64,000 nucleotides of DNA, taken from positions 62,001 through 126,000 of the forward strand of contig JAKAFN010000001.1 of the NCBI GenBank assembly GCA_021825945.1. The letters are read 5' to 3'. Shown in pieces: positions 37,360 through 47,300 of this stretch. How positions within the stretch are numbered: the first letter of the stretch is position 1; the number at the start of each line of letters is the position of its first letter. The translations under genes and the position numbers were made by a program. The notes under the pieces are model-generated. The model was not told where the DNA came from and did no database searches. It saw only the letters and a program-made list of their open reading frames with translations. This stretch comes from Pseudomonadota bacterium. Its GTDB lineage: Bacteria; Pseudomonadota; Gammaproteobacteria; Burkholderiales; Burkholderiaceae_F.

Positions 37360-37524
37360 CTTGGCATGCACTCCGGTTGGCAATTGGGGAAATTTGCGCC
37401 AGACGAAACCTTACTCCGGGTGGCGTGATGCCGCGTAGCCGGGCTACGCGGCGGCGCTCCGGTGCGTCGGCGGCGAACCACTACAATCGGCCGGTCGTCG
37501 TCGCCACTTCCCAGGCACCCCGCC

Positions 37525-38361
37525 ATGCTCGTCGCCCCCCAATTCGATCCCGTCGCCTTTCATATCGGCCCGCTTCCGGTCCGCTGGTACGGGCTGATGT
37601 ATCTGCTGGGCTTCATCGCGTTTCTCACGCTGGGACGGCGGCGGGCCCGCGAAACCTGGCGGGGCATGTCGGAGCGCGATGTCGAGGATCTGCTGTTCTG
37701 GGGCGTCTTCGGCGTCATTCTCGGCGGTCGCCTGGGTTACGTGCTCTTTTATCGGCCGAGCTACTACTTCGCCAATCCGATCGAGATCTTCGAGCCTTGG
37801 AAGGGCGGCATGGCCTCGCACGGTGGCATTCTGGGCGTGACCCTGGTGCTGTGGCTGTTCGCGCGGTCACGAGGCAGGAGTCTGTTTCAGATCGCCGATT
37901 TCGCGGTGCCGATGATTCCATTGGGCCTGGCGTTCGGGCGCCTCGGGAACTTCATCAATGGCGAATTGTGGGGCCGGCCGGCCGACCCGCACGTCTGGCC
38001 ATGGGCGATGGTGTTTCCCCGGGCCCACGACAATATCCCGCGCCATCCGTCGCAGCTCTACCAGTTTGCGCTCGAGGGGATGACCTTGTTCGTGTTCTTG
38101 TGGCTGTTTTCGCGCAAGCCGCGCCCGACCGGCGTCGTTTCCGCCGCATTCCTGATCGGGTATGCCGTATTGCGCTTCGTGGCGGAATTCGCGCGGGAGC
38201 CCGACGATTTTCTCGGATTCCTGGCATTCCACCTGTCGATGGGGCAATGGCTGTCGCTGCCGGTGTTCGCCATCGGCTTGCTCCTGTTGGCGTGGCGGCT
38301 GCGGGTCAACGAGCCCCCCATTCCGTTGTCGGAAGAGGAGCGCGTCGTCACCAGCGCGTAG
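37525..38361 (+). CDS. lgt: Phosphatidylglycerol--prolipoprotein diacylglyceryl transferase
   Basis: 278 residues from ATG 37525 ([12 protein letters not shown]). Seven membrane helices carry the Lgt signature [15 protein letters not shown] and the essential [11 protein letters not shown] and [12 protein letters not shown] stretches. It adds diacylglycerol to the lipobox Cys of prelipoproteins at the inner membrane, the first step in their maturation, including BamE here. Its last 14 bases overlap the convergent Crp-family gene. An upstream in-frame ATG at 37462 would add a non-conserved Arg-rich N-terminus and is rejected. Confidence 0.96.
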   Translation: MLVAPQFDPVAFHIGPLPVRWYGLMYLLGFIAFLTLGRRRARETWRGMSERDVEDLLFWGVFGVILGGRLGYVLFYRPSYYFANPIEIFEPWKGGMASHGGILGVTLVLWLFARSRGRSLFQIADFAVPMIPLGLAFGRLGNFINGELWGRPADPHVWPWAMVFPRAHDNIPRHPSQLYQFALEGMTLFVFLWLFSRKPRPTGVVSAAFLIGYAVLRFVAEFAREPDDFLGFLAFHLSMGQWLSLPVFAIGLLLLAWRLRVNEPPIPLSEEERVVTSA

Positions 38362-39013
38362 GCAGCGGGCGCAGGATCCGGAACCGCCGGTCTTCGACGG
38401 CGATGTATCCACCGGCCAGCAAATCGCGCAATACCCGTCCCACCATGTCACGCGACGCGCCGACCCGGTTGGCGATGTCCTGGTGCGTCAGTCGTTCGCG
38501 AGGGGTATGGGCGGTATCGGCGGAAGTTTCGAGGTTGACCAACAACTGGCGCACACGCCCATAGACGTCAACCAGCGCGAGCCGTCGCACGCTGTCGACG
38601 ATATCGCCATGGCGCAGCGTGAGAACGCCGATCATCCGTCGCAGGATCCCAGGATGCGCGCGCAGGGCGGTGTCGAGCGGGTTCCGGTCGATGACTGCGC
38701 AGACGGCAGCCGTGCGCGCGCGGGCAGAGTACCGGTGGTGATCACAGCCCGCCATCCCCAGCGCAGCGCCCAGGGTCATTTCGCCGGCGACCTCCGTCGG
38801 ACCATAGCGATGCAGGACCATCTCGCGCCCTTGCGAATCGGAGACGTATCCCTGAATCTCTCCGTCCAGGATCACGAATAGCGATTCGGCCGGCTCGCCC
38901 TCGCGATGGAGTACGGCGCCGGCGGCAAAGTCCCGGATGCGGCCGCGCGCAGCGAGGTCCCGGACGATGGGGTCGGAGGGAACGGCGAGCGAGGGTTTTC
39001 GTGAGCAAGACAT
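38348..39013 (-). CDS. Crp/Fnr-family transcription regulator, cluster-free
   Basis: 221 residues from ATG 39013. An N-terminal cyclic-nucleotide-like beta-roll ([20 protein letters not shown]) is followed by a winged helix with [20 protein letters not shown]. The N-terminal Cys set of FNR is missing, so it is a Crp-like protein with an unknown signal. The HTH residues differ from both FNR and CRP at specificity positions, so its DNA site is open. It overlaps lgt tail to tail by 14 bases. The 106 bases between it and the EVE gene hold nothing recognisable. Confidence 0.88.
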   Translation of the reverse strand: MSCSRKPSLAVPSDPIVRDLAARGRIRDFAAGAVLHREGEPAESLFVILDGEIQGYVSDSQGREMVLHRYGPTEVAGEMTLGAALGMAGCDHHRYSARARTAAVCAVIDRNPLDTALRAHPGILRRMIGVLTLRHGDIVDSVRRLALVDVYGRVRQLLVNLETSADTAHTPRERLTHQDIANRVGASRDMVGRVLRDLLAGGYIAVEDRRFRILRPLPTRW

Positions 39014-39119
39014 GGTTTCGACCGTCCCGACGGGTCGTCGCGGGCAGGCGCGCCGCGAAGAGCGTTTCGCGCCGGGCGGTGAGGTTACCGATGGGGCGGG
39101 ATGAGGGGAACCGCCGCTG

Positions 39120-39620
39120 TCAGGGATGACAGGCGTTTCCGGCAGCGGTCGGCGGCACCCTGCTGTCGAGCAGGGCCTGCACGAACCGCCATTCCTCCTC
39201 CGTGACCGGGGTGATGGAAAGCCGGTTCCCTCGCTGCAGCAGGCGCATCTGCGCCAGTTCGGGGTGGGAGCGCAATTCGCCGATCGGGATGAGCCGAGTC
39301 TTGCGCAGGGCGCGCACGTCGACCAGGACCCAGCGCGGCGATTCCGGCCGGGAACCCGGATCGGAATACTTGCTGACCGGATCGAACTGGGTCGGGTCCG
39401 GGTAGGGTGCGCTGGCGATTTCCGCAATGCCGGCGATTCCCGGGGGCGTGCAGCCCGAGTGATAGAAGAGCACGCCGTCGCCGGGGTGCATTTCGTCGCG
39501 CATGAAGTTGCGTGCCTGGTAGTTGCGCACGCCGGTCCAGGGGACCGTCGCGCCGGGCGCGGCGAGCGCATCGTCGATCGAGCACTCGCCGGGTTCGGAT
39601 TTCATCAACCAGTACCGCAT
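39120..39620 (-). CDS. EVE-domain protein
   Basis: 166 residues. It opens YWLMKSEPGECSIDDALAA and has WTGVRNYQARNFMRDEM and GDGVLFYHSGCTPPGIAGIA, the pattern of EVE (PUA-like) domains that bind modified bases in DNA or RNA. The cellular target of the housekeeping bacterial form is unknown. It lies next to 6S RNA and zapA, a conserved neighbourhood in betaproteobacteria. Its ATG is 10 bases beyond the predicted 6S RNA 3' end. Confidence 0.9.
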   Translation of the reverse strand: MRYWLMKSEPGECSIDDALAAPGATVPWTGVRNYQARNFMRDEMHPGDGVLFYHSGCTPPGIAGIAEIASAPYPDPTQFDPVSKYSDPGSRPESPRWVLVDVRALRKTRLIPIGELRSHPELAQMRLLQRGNRLSITPVTEEEWRFVQALLDSRVPPTAAGNACHP

Positions 39621-39629
39621 GATCAGAGG

Positions 39630-39806
39630 GCCCCGCGCGTGCCGCCCGGCTGCTCATCCTGAACCGAGGGTCCAGGGTGGTCGCCGTCCGCGCCGTTTAG
39701 GTTCAGCAAACGCGTGCCGATCGCACCGCGACGCGAGCCCGGTGACCGAGCGCAAAGCGCATTGGTTCAAGGAACATAACAGCCTTTGCGCGCGCACCGC
39801 AGGGAA
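39630..39806 (-). ncRNA. ssrS: 6S RNA
   Basis: About 177 bases between zapA and the EVE gene, the usual betaproteobacterial place. The 5' end (CCCTGCGGTGC, 39804-39794) can pair with the 3' end (GCACGCGCGGGG, 39642-39631) in a closing stem with one bulge and one G-U pair. Inside are the TTGAACC and GCTCGGTCACCGG segments typical of 6S RNA. It mimics open promoter DNA and binds sigma-70 RNA polymerase in stationary phase. Ends are estimated from the promoter and stem. Confidence 0.78.
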
Positions 39807-39811
39807 GTCCG

Positions 39812-39841
39812 ATTGTACCGATTGCGGCGGCCACGCGTCAG
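39812..39841 (-). promoter_or_regulatory. Sigma-70 promoter of 6S RNA
   Basis: TACAAT (39817-39812) is a good -10 box, about six bases before the estimated RNA start. CTGACG (39841-39836) is a fair -35 box with 18-base spacing; it overlaps the zapA stop codon. Confidence 0.55.
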
Positions 39842-40137
39842 AATAGTTTTTCCTGCGGCGCGAGCACTTCGTCCGCGAGCGCGGTCAGTTCGCGCAGGCG
39901 CTGCCGAACGTCTGCCAGCGACGCGCCGTCGGTTCCCTTTGCGCTGAACAGTTCCTGGGCGAGTTGCAGGGCAGCCAATACGGCGATCCGATCGAGCCCG
40001 AGGACTTTCCCGCTTTCGCGGATCGCCGACATCTTTTGGTCGACGTAATGTGCGCAGGCCAGCAACTCGCTGCGTTCCTCTGGGCGGCAGGCAACCCGAT
40101 ATTCTCGGCCGAGGATGGTGAGACTGATCTGTTCCAT
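39838..40137 (-). CDS. zapA: Cell division protein ZapA
   Basis: 99 residues, normal for ZapA. QISLTILGREYRVACRPEE is the N-terminal globular region and a C-terminal coiled coil follows (about 60-95). ZapA binds and bundles FtsZ filaments at the division ring. It lies three bases after a ZapB-like gene and just ahead of 6S RNA, the expected order. Confidence 0.93.
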   Translation of the reverse strand: MEQISLTILGREYRVACRPEERSELLACAHYVDQKMSAIRESGKVLGLDRIAVLAALQLAQELFSAKGTDGASLADVRQRLRELTALADEVLAPQEKLF

Positions 40138-40140
40138 GTG

Positions 40141-40344
40141 TCACGCGCCATCCGAATGGGGAAGCTGTGCGAGGAGGGTGTCCAGCCGCCGGCCCGCGAC
40201 GGCAATGCGTTCCCGCAGTGCACCGGCCTCGGCCTGCGCATCGGCGACCTGGGTGCGAAGCTGGTGATTTTCCTCGCGCAGATGGCGTACGAGCGCCACG
40301 AGTTCATTGACCCGGTTGGTAAGTGCGTCAAGAGGCTCCAGCAT
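40141..40344 (-). CDS. Small coiled-coil protein, ZapB/TIGR02449-like
   Basis: 67 residues from ATG 40344 (MLEPLDALTNRVNELVALV), almost wholly coiled coil with heptads of Leu and Val. These small proteins occur directly ahead of zapA and are thought to act in division, by analogy with ZapB, which links the Z-ring to MatP. No other domain is present. It is divergent from the cobalamin-riboswitch region. Confidence 0.85.
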   Translation of the reverse strand: MLEPLDALTNRVNELVALVRHLREENHQLRTQVADAQAEAGALRERIAVAGRRLDTLLAQLPHSDGA

Positions 40345-40429
40345 GGCGGGGATGGTATCAGAGAGCCCGCTGGTAGAATTCCGCCGCGATTCGCGTACGG
40401 TTTTCCGACCGTCGCGTTCGCACCATGCC

Positions 40430-40690
40430 TCCTCGGTGCCTTCGGCTGGCCCAGCCAGCGAAGGTGAAACGGGAAACAGCCGCGCGCGGCGACGGGAGCC
40501 AAATCCTCGACGGGGGATTGCCTCTGCCGTCCCGCGCGCCAACCTGTGCTGCCCCCGCAACGGTACGAGAGCATCGGCGGTCCGGACTCCGGTCCGCCGA
40601 AAGTCCGATCCAGTGCCACTGCGATGCCTCCCGGCGTCGCGGGAAGGCGATCGGGCGCGCTCCCAGCCCGGAGACCGGCCGAGTGGCGGT
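40430..40690 (+). promoter_or_regulatory. Cobalamin (B12) riboswitch
   Basis: The conserved landmarks are in order: GGTGCC near 40435, CTGCCCCCGCAACGGTA (40549-40565), AGTCCGATCCAGTGCCACTG (about 40602-40621), GGGAAGGCG (40641-40649) and the B12-box AGCCCGGAGACCGGCC (40665-40680). It binds adenosylcobalamin and shuts off expression of the downstream uptake genes. The outer limits are approximate. About 85 bases separate it from the btuB ATG and probably hold the ribosome-site sequestering hairpin. Confidence 0.95.
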
Positions 40691-40775
40691 CCCGCGCGCG
40701 GTCCGCGCGCGGCTTTCGTGCGCGGCGTGCGCCGTGCGTTTCCTTCCGGCGGAGGGCCGGAACTGGAGTGACAAC

Positions 40776-42686
40776 ATGTTCAGCGAACGATTCCCGCCGG
40801 TGCGGGAAGGGTCGCCCGCGTACCGCGCGGGCGTTGCGTGGGGTTTCTTTGCCTTGGCGGCATGGTGGCCGTCGGCATATGCGCAGGAGGTTCCTCCGGT
40901 CGACGACACGATCGTCGTCACGGCGTCCCGTCTCCAGCAGCCGGCGAGCGACGCGATTCCCGACACGACCGTGATCACGCGCGCCGATATCGAGCAATCG
41001 CAGGCGCATGATCTCACCACGTTGCTGGCGCAGCAGGCGGGCGTCGAAATCGCCCGCTCCGGCGGGTTCGGCTCACAGACATCCCTGTTCTTGCGCGGCA
41101 CCAATTCCAATCAGGTGTTGGTGCTGGTCGACGGGGTACCCTTGAACAATTCCCTGTCTGGCGCGCCGACCCTAGGCGGTATCTCCACGGACTCGATCGA
41201 GCGTATCGAGATCGTGCGGGGAAATCTCTCGAGCCTCTACGGCTCGGAGGCGATCGGCGGCGTGATCCAGATCTTTACGCGCGCTGCATCGCATCCCGGC
41301 GCCCAGGTACAGGCCGATGCCGGCCAGGGAGGTACCCGTGATGCCAACGCGAGCGTCAGCACGAAACTCGGTTCTGCCATGTTGACGGCAAGCGCCGGCA
41401 CGAGCGGTCAGAACGCGATCTCGGCGCAGAATCCTGCACAGTTGCCCGGCGCGAATCCGGGTCTGGACGGCAACAACCACCGCGACGGGAGCCTGCGTCT
41501 CGCCGGCGACGCCGGGAGCGACCAATACGACGTCTGGGTCTGGGGCAATCGCAACGACACCTACTTCGACAATTACTTCGACGGCCCGACCTCGATCCAC
41601 CTCGAACACGCCACGTTGCAGGGGTATGGCGCGTCCGACGCCCATCATTTCGGTCAGTCCGTCGTGCAGGTGCAGGTGGCACAAACCCGCGACAACTCGG
41701 TCGATGTTTCGAACGTCCCGACGTCGTTTTCCAATGGCGTGTTCTACAGCAGCAACCAGCTGGCGAGCGTGCAGGACACCACGCCGATCACCGCCGGGGT
41801 CGATTTCAACGGCGGCCTGGAACACGAGCTGCAGACTGGATCCTCCAACCAGTATGACCCGACCGGAAACAATGCCGCAGTCACCACGTTCCAGCGTCAC
41901 ATCGATTCCGCTTGGGTCGGGTTTTCCGGGCATCACGGAACGCAGCAGTGGCAGGCGAACGTCCGCCACGACCAGTACAGCGACTTCGGCGGCGCGACCA
42001 CCGGGCTCCTCGGCTGGGGGTGGCGGTTCCTGCCGGAGTGGCGACTCACCGCGCAGGCGTCGAGCGCGTTTCGCGCGCCCAGTTTCAATGATTTGTATTA
42101 CCCATACAGCGGAAATCCCGCGTTGCAGCCGGAGCGCGCGCGCAGCGAGGAAGTCGGGGTGCATTGGCAGCGCGCGAGCACGACCGCCGGCCTGACCGTG
42201 TATCGCACGCGGATCACGAACCTGATCGATTATCTGGCGCCGAATTTCGTTGCGACGAACATCGGGCGCGCGGCGATCAACGGCGCGGAACTGGCGGGAT
42301 CTTGGTCGTGGTGGAGGCTTCGCTTCGAGGCGAATTTCAATGCCGATCGGCCGCGCGATCAGATCACCGGCCAACCGTTGCTTCGCCGTGCGGACTACTA
42401 CGGCAACCTCGGTGTCTCGTATGCCGATCCGCTCTGGAACGGACAATTCGACATCCGGCGGACCGGTGCCCGCAACGATACGTACACGAACCCGGCGACC
42501 TTTTCTTCGGTTGCGGAGCAGTTGGCGCCGTACACGCTGGCCCGACTTGCCGTGGAGCGGGTCCTGACGCCCAATGTACGCTTGCAGCTGCGCGTCGAGA
42601 ATCTATTCAACGCGCACTACCAGATGGTCTACGGATACAACACGCTTCCCCGCCTGATCATCGCCGGCGTCGAGGCGAGGCTGTGA
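40776..42686 (+). CDS. btuB: TonB-dependent vitamin B12 outer-membrane receptor
   Basis: 636 residues from ATG 40776, with GGAG nine bases upstream. A signal peptide ends at SAYAQE, the TonB box is DTIVVTASR, then comes a plug domain (about 40-160, SLFLRGTNSNQVLVLVDGVP and RIEIVRGNLSSLYGSEAIGG), and a 22-strand barrel ending in RLIIAGVEARL. Riboswitch control, length and downstream btuCD support B12 as substrate. It brings cobalamin across the outer membrane using TonB energy. Confidence 0.94.
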   Translation: MFSERFPPVREGSPAYRAGVAWGFFALAAWWPSAYAQEVPPVDDTIVVTASRLQQPASDAIPDTTVITRADIEQSQAHDLTTLLAQQAGVEIARSGGFGSQTSLFLRGTNSNQVLVLVDGVPLNNSLSGAPTLGGISTDSIERIEIVRGNLSSLYGSEAIGGVIQIFTRAASHPGAQVQADAGQGGTRDANASVSTKLGSAMLTASAGTSGQNAISAQNPAQLPGANPGLDGNNHRDGSLRLAGDAGSDQYDVWVWGNRNDTYFDNYFDGPTSIHLEHATLQGYGASDAHHFGQSVVQVQVAQTRDNSVDVSNVPTSFSNGVFYSSNQLASVQDTTPITAGVDFNGGLEHELQTGSSNQYDPTGNNAAVTTFQRHIDSAWVGFSGHHGTQQWQANVRHDQYSDFGGATTGLLGWGWRFLPEWRLTAQASSAFRAPSFNDLYYPYSGNPALQPERARSEEVGVHWQRASTTAGLTVYRTRITNLIDYLAPNFVATNIGRAAINGAELAGSWSWWRLRFEANFNADRPRDQITGQPLLRRADYYGNLGVSYADPLWNGQFDIRRTGARNDTYTNPATFSSVAEQLAPYTLARLAVERVLTPNVRLQLRVENLFNAHYQMVYGYNTLPRLIIAGVEARL

Positions 42687-42726
42687 AACGCCCCCGATCC
42701 CCTCTGGCCGGCGGGGGGAGGGGTCG

Positions 42727-43749
42727 ATGCGTTTTCGGATGACCGTGATCGGAGTTCTGATCTGCGCACTCGTCGCCGCGGTGTTCGGCGCATTGGCGGT
42801 CGGAAGCGTGTCCTTGAACCTCACGTCGGCTTTGCCGGCGATGGCCCTGGGCGGGGCGCCGGCCGGCGATTCCTCGCTGGCATCCGCAATCCTAGGACTG
42901 CGTCTGGCGCGCGCGCTGGCCGGCGCCGCGGTCGGCGGGCTGTTGGCGCTGTCGGGGGCGATCCTGCAGGGCTTGCTGCGCAACGCGCTGGCCGATCCCT
43001 ATGTTCTGGGCGTCTCCGGCGGCGGCTCCTGCGGCGCGTTGGGGGCGCTCGCGCTCGGACTCGGTGGCATGGCGGCCGCGCTGGCGGCGGCGGCGGGTGC
43101 GACGGTCGCCTTGGCGGTCCTGTTCGTGCTTGCCCATCGCGCGCTCTTCTCGATCGATCTGCACGCGGAATCGGGGCGGGACGACACCATCCTGCTCGCG
43201 GGCACCATGCTGGCCTCGGCGTGTTCGGCGGCGATCGCGGTCGCGCTCGCGTTCGCTCCTGACGGGCGCTTGCGCACGATGATCTTTTGGCTGATGGGCG
43301 ATCTCGGCGGCGTACACCGGATCGGCGTCGGCGCCGCGGCCGTGTGCGTGTGGATCGGCCTGCTGGCGCTGGCCGCGCGCGACGCGGATGCCGTGAACCG
43401 GATCTCGGCAGGAGACCTGTTGGCGTTCACGCAGGGTGTCGAGCCGGTTGCGTTGCGGCGCCGCCTGATCGCGGTGGCCGCAGCCGCCGCGGGAATCGCG
43501 GTTTCGCTCGCCGGCGCGGTCGGATTCGTCGGCTTTGTCGCGCCGCACCTCATCCGGCGATTCTGCGGGCCCGATGCGCGCATCGTGTTGCCGGCCGCTT
43601 CGCTGCTGGGCGCAGCCCTCGTCGTCGTGGCCGACACCCTGGCGCGGACCCTGGTTGCGCCGATGTCGCTCCCGGTCGGCGCACTGACGGCGCTGGTCGG
43701 CGTGCCGGTGTTTCTTTGGCAACTGCGGGGGCCGAGGAGTGCATCGTGA
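42727..43749 (+). CDS. btuC: Vitamin B12 ABC transporter permease (FecCD family)
   Basis: 340 residues of about ten membrane helices. The family motif LALSGAILQGLLRNALADPYVLGVSGGG is visible in parts (GAILQGLLRNALADP, LGVSGGG), and AGAVGFVGFVAPHLIRRFCG is the cytoplasmic coupling region. It is the permease for periplasmic B12. It follows btuB by 40 bases and its stop overlaps the ATPase start (GTGA). Confidence 0.92.
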   Translation: MRFRMTVIGVLICALVAAVFGALAVGSVSLNLTSALPAMALGGAPAGDSSLASAILGLRLARALAGAAVGGLLALSGAILQGLLRNALADPYVLGVSGGGSCGALGALALGLGGMAAALAAAAGATVALAVLFVLAHRALFSIDLHAESGRDDTILLAGTMLASACSAAIAVALAFAPDGRLRTMIFWLMGDLGGVHRIGVGAAAVCVWIGLLALAARDADAVNRISAGDLLAFTQGVEPVALRRRLIAVAAAAAGIAVSLAGAVGFVGFVAPHLIRRFCGPDARIVLPAASLLGAALVVVADTLARTLVAPMSLPVGALTALVGVPVFLWQLRGPRSAS

Positions 43750-44519
43750 GCGATCCGAGCGCACCGTTGCTGGCGTGTCGCGATCTCGATCTGCGCTATG
43801 GCGCGCGGATGCTCGTCCGTGGCTTGCGATGGGACGTCCGACGCGGCGAGCGCTGGGCGGTCGTCGGTCCCAACGGGGCGGGGAAATCTTCCTTGTTGCG
43901 GGTGTTGGCCGGGGCGCAGCCGCCGGGCGCCGGCACCGTAGCCCTGGCGGGGCAGACGCCGGAAAACACGGCTGCGGAAGCGCTTGCCGCGATCCGGGCT
44001 TTCGTTGCCGATCGATGGGCCGATCCGTTCGGATTCACCGCGCGCGACACGGTACTCGCTGGGCGCTTTCGATTGCGCGCCGGTGATCGGGACGGCGGCG
44101 CCGCGGCGTTGCGGTTTCTGGAGCAGGTCGGGTGCGCGCACCTTGCCGATCGCGATGTCCGTGGCCTTTCCCGCGGCGAGCGCCAGCGCGTCGCGATCGC
44201 CGCCGCGCTGGCCCAGGAGACGCCGCTGCTGTTCCTCGATGAGCCGGTATCCCATCAGGATCCACGCCAGCGGGGGAGCGTCCTGCGTTGCCTGATTGGC
44301 GCCGCGCAGGACGATGCCGGGCGGGCGATCATCGCCGTGTTCCATGACCTCGACGCCGCCCTGCGCTTCGCGACGCATGCATTGCTGCTGACCGGCGACG
44401 GGACGTGGTGGGCGGGTACGGCGCAGGAGGTATTGACGACGGAAAACCTGGGGCGGCTGTTCGGGGTCCCTTTCGTCGAAGCCGTTGCCGAAGGTCGGCG
44501 CATCGTCATCGCCGAATAG
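43746..44519 (+). CDS. btuD: Vitamin B12 ABC transporter ATP-binding protein
   Basis: 257 residues from GTG 43746. Walker A is VGPNGAGKSSLL, the signature LSRGERQRVAIA, Walker B PLLFLDEPV, and the H-loop VFHDLD. It powers the BtuC permease. It overlaps btuC at its start and overlaps the convergent btuF gene by 14 bases at its end, so both uptake parts meet tail to tail. Confidence 0.92.
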   Translation: MSDPSAPLLACRDLDLRYGARMLVRGLRWDVRRGERWAVVGPNGAGKSSLLRVLAGAQPPGAGTVALAGQTPENTAAEALAAIRAFVADRWADPFGFTARDTVLAGRFRLRAGDRDGGAAALRFLEQVGCAHLADRDVRGLSRGERQRVAIAAALAQETPLLFLDEPVSHQDPRQRGSVLRCLIGAAQDDAGRAIIAVFHDLDAALRFATHALLLTGDGTWWAGTAQEVLTTENLGRLFGVPFVEAVAEGRRIVIAE

Positions 44520-45462
44520 GCGCTCCTGTGGCCTGCGCGGCATCGCGGATCCGTGCGAGGCGCGCGCAGAGCGCCTGCGTGGCATCCAGCGCCCGCAAGC
44601 TTCCTCGATCCAGTTCGTCGGCGTCGAGAAAGACCAAGCCGTCGTGCGCCGTCGCGCGCAGCCGGGGAAAACGTTTCCAGAAATCCAGTGCGCCGTCATC
44701 GGCACCCGTGCGGTCGCCCGGTTCGGCCGCGATGATCACATCCGGATCGGCGGCGAGCACTGCTTCGGCATCGACCGTGGGTGCGATGCCCGGCAGACGC
44801 GCGAACACGTTGCGCGCGCCGCAGACGCGCAGCATTTCGCTGATGATGTGTCGGCCGGAGAGCGTCATGAGGGGATTGGACCAGATCTGCACGAACGCCC
44901 GCAGCGGCTTGCGTCCCGCGTACCGCCGGCGCAGGTCTTGCAGGCGCGACCCGAACCGCGCCGCCGCGGCGGATGCCGTCCCCGGGGAGCCGGCGAGCGT
45001 GCCCATGCGCTGAACATCGGCCGCGATGTCTGGCAGCGTCCCGGGTTCCACGATGTAGATCGGAATGTCGAGACTGCGGAGCGCGTCGAGCCGCGCCGGA
45101 GAATATCCGCTGCCCCAAGCGATGATCAGGTCCGGATGCAGCGCCGCGACGCGCTCGAGATCGATCCCCGCACTGTCTGCGATCCGCGGGATGCGGCGTG
45201 CGGCGGGCGGGTAATCGGAATCCGCCGCGGTTCCGACGATGTGCGCTCCGGCACCGGCGGAAAACAGCAGTTCCGTGATCCCCGGAGACAGGCTGACGAT
45301 GCGTTGCGCCGGCCGGGGGAGACGGATCGTCCGGCCGGAGTCGTCGACCGCGGAAACCCCACCATGGGCCGAGGCGGCCGAGGTGACGAACACCGCGATC
45401 GCCGTCAGCGCGGCGGCACCGATTCGCAGGAACGTCGCGCGCTTATGCGGCGGCCAGAACAT
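44506..45462 (-). CDS. btuF: Periplasmic cobalamin-binding protein
   Basis: About 318 residues from ATG 45462 ([15 protein letters not shown]), with a signal peptide through TSAASAHGG. The class III binding-protein fold shows [30 protein letters not shown] and [12 protein letters not shown]. It should deliver B12 to BtuCD, which is encoded convergently. Its start overlaps the 3' end of dapB by 20 bases, so it is read from the dapB transcript and not from the riboswitch. An in-frame ATG at 45495 is a less likely start. Confidence 0.87.
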   Translation of the reverse strand: MFWPPHKRATFLRIGAAALTAIAVFVTSAASAHGGVSAVDDSGRTIRLPRPAQRIVSLSPGITELLFSAGAGAHIVGTAADSDYPPAARRIPRIADSAGIDLERVAALHPDLIIAWGSGYSPARLDALRSLDIPIYIVEPGTLPDIAADVQRMGTLAGSPGTASAAAARFGSRLQDLRRRYAGRKPLRAFVQIWSNPLMTLSGRHIISEMLRVCGARNVFARLPGIAPTVDAEAVLAADPDVIIAAEPGDRTGADDGALDFWKRFPRLRATAHDGLVFLDADELDRGSLRALDATQALCARLARIRDAAQATGAPIRR

Positions 45463-46237
45463 CCTGCATGTCGAACAGGCCGGCTGCGCGCCCATGGATG
45501 AACCGAGCGGCGCGCAGGGCGCCCATGGCGTAGGTCATGCGGCTCGCGGATCGGTGGGTGATTTCGATGCGTTCGCCGGTGCCGGCGAACAACACGGTAT
45601 GGTCGCCGATGATGTCACCACCGCGGATGGTCGCGAACCCGATGCCGTTCTCCGGTCGCGGGCCGATGTTGCCGTGGCGTTCGTATACGGCGCAGTCCGC
45701 AAGTTGCCGTCCGGTGGCGCGTGCGGCCGCTTCGCCCAATTGCAGCGCGGTGCCCGATGGCGCATCGACCTTCAGGCGATGGTGGGCCTCGATGATTTCG
45801 ATATCGTATCCCTCGCCCAGCATCTTCGCGGCCAGTTCGACCAGACGCACCATCGCATTCACGCCGACGCTCATGTTGGGAGCAAAGACGATCGGAGCCC
45901 GTTCCGCCGCGGCGGCGATCGCCGCCTTTCCGGCGGCATCGAATCCCGTAGTGCCGATCACCGCTCCGACACGCGCCCGGGCGCAGACGTCCAGATGCGC
46001 CAGCGTCGCATCCGGACGGGTGAAATCGATCAGCACTTCGGCGCGCTCGATCTCCTGCAATTGGGCGGTGACCGTCACACCGATCGTACGGCCGAGGAAT
46101 TCGGCGCAGTCGCGGCCGATGTCGGGACTTTCGGCCCGGTCGAGCGCCGCGATGATTTCGACGTCCGGAGCGGCCAGGGCGGCTTCGATGATGGCTCGGC
46201 CCATGCGACCCGTGCATCCTGCGATGGCGATCTTCAC
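45443..46237 (-). CDS. dapB: 4-hydroxy-tetrahydrodipicolinate reductase
   Basis: 264 residues. The NAD(P) loop [17 protein letters not shown] opens the protein and the catalytic/substrate motif [16 protein letters not shown] is intact. It makes tetrahydrodipicolinate in lysine and meso-diaminopimelate synthesis. The ATG overlaps the bamE stop (ATGA), so bamE, dapB and btuF appear to form one transcript. Confidence 0.97.
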   Translation of the reverse strand: MKIAIAGCTGRMGRAIIEAALAAPDVEIIAALDRAESPDIGRDCAEFLGRTIGVTVTAQLQEIERAEVLIDFTRPDATLAHLDVCARARVGAVIGTTGFDAAGKAAIAAAAERAPIVFAPNMSVGVNAMVRLVELAAKMLGEGYDIEIIEAHHRLKVDAPSGTALQLGEAAARATGRQLADCAVYERHGNIGPRPENGIGFATIRGGDIIGDHTVLFAGTGERIEITHRSASRMTYAMGALRAARFIHGRAAGLFDMQDVLAAA

Positions 46238-46692
46238 TTCGCTTTCTTTCCGATGATCAGTTTGTCCGCGTCGGTCTCCGTCGGCATCTTGTCGCTATGG
46301 AAGCGGACTAGTCGGCCCGAGCGGTCGAAAAAGACGGTCAGCTTGCGTAGCTGAATGCTGCCGTCGCCCCGTTGCAGGTAATAGGGGTAGTCCCATCGAT
46401 CTTGATGGAAAATGTCGCGCAGCATCGGAGTTCCAAGCAGAAAGCGGACTTGTTCTGCCGTCATGCCCGGGCGCAACTGCTCGACCATGTCCTGGGTGAT
46501 GACGTTGCCTTGTTGAACGTCGGGGCGATAGGGCCGGGCGAAGTAGGGAATCCAGTTTGTCGAGCAGGCGCTCGTCCCGACCGTCGCTGCGGCGAGCAGC
46601 AGCAACGTGGCCAAGGCGCGCGGCGGGAGTCGGGACGGGCCGGACGTCCGCTGGGGGTTCGCGTAGGGCCGTGCCGCACGTCGTGTTTTCAT
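46234..46692 (-). CDS. bamE: Outer-membrane assembly lipoprotein BamE
   Basis: 152 residues from ATG 46692. A signal peptide with lipobox GTSAC gives a lipoprotein with Cys about residue 43. The BamE/SmpA domain follows: [38 protein letters not shown] and [12 protein letters not shown]. It stabilises the Bam complex that inserts outer-membrane barrels. It is divergent from fur across 89 bases, a common arrangement. An ATG at 46767 would add an unrelated N-terminus. Confidence 0.94.
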   Translation of the reverse strand: MKTRRAARPYANPQRTSGPSRLPPRALATLLLLAAATVGTSACSTNWIPYFARPYRPDVQQGNVITQDMVEQLRPGMTAEQVRFLLGTPMLRDIFHQDRWDYPYYLQRGDGSIQLRKLTVFFDRSGRLVRFHSDKMPTETDADKLIIGKKAK

Positions 46693-46781
46693 GATCCAGG
46701 ACAAACTTGAACAAAACTCGCTACAGTAAGGTGACCACCAACTCACTATGATACCGGTAGCCTCCATCGGAAAAGGTTGAC

Positions 46782-47261
46782 ATGTCCCGGAATCCCAACT
46801 CGGCCGAATTGAAAGTCAGCGGACTCAAGGCAACGGTCCCGCGTCTCAAGATCCTCGAAATTTTTCAGCGTCACGCCGGAGAGTCCGGATCCCGCCACCT
46901 CAGCGCGGAAGACGTCTATCGCTTGTTGAGTGCCGATCGGGTCGATGTCGGCTTGGCAACGGTGTATCGGGTGCTGACCCAGTTCGAGCATGCCGGTCTG
47001 CTGTCACGGCGCCATTTCGAGGCGGGGCGAGCGGTGTTCGAGTTGAACGAAGGCTCGCACCACGATCACCTTGTCTGCCTGAACTGCGGCCATGTCGAGG
47101 AATTCATCGATTCCGAGATCGAGGAGCGGCAGCGTCGGGTTGCTGCCGAGCGGGGGTTCGAGTTGCAGGACCACGCGCTTGCCCTCTACGGCACTTGCAA
47201 GCGGGAAAACTGCCCGAACCGGGGAACGGCGGATGCGGCGCTCCCCGGCCATCTGCCGTAA
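46782..47261 (+). CDS. fur: Ferric uptake regulator
   Basis: 159 residues. The N-terminal winged helix contains [15 protein letters not shown] and [20 protein letters not shown] with [12 protein letters not shown], and the metal-binding part has [12 protein letters not shown] and GTCKRENCP. It represses iron uptake genes with Fe2+. I see no strong Fur box in the short fur-bamE space. The C-terminal tail after CPNRG is short and variable. Confidence 0.97.
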   Translation: MSRNPNSAELKVSGLKATVPRLKILEIFQRHAGESGSRHLSAEDVYRLLSADRVDVGLATVYRVLTQFEHAGLLSRRHFEAGRAVFELNEGSHHDHLVCLNCGHVEEFIDSEIEERQRRVAAERGFELQDHALALYGTCKRENCPNRGTADAALPGHLP

Positions 47262-47300
47262 GGCGGATCGGCGCGCGGGGCATCGCACCCTTGCGGGTCG

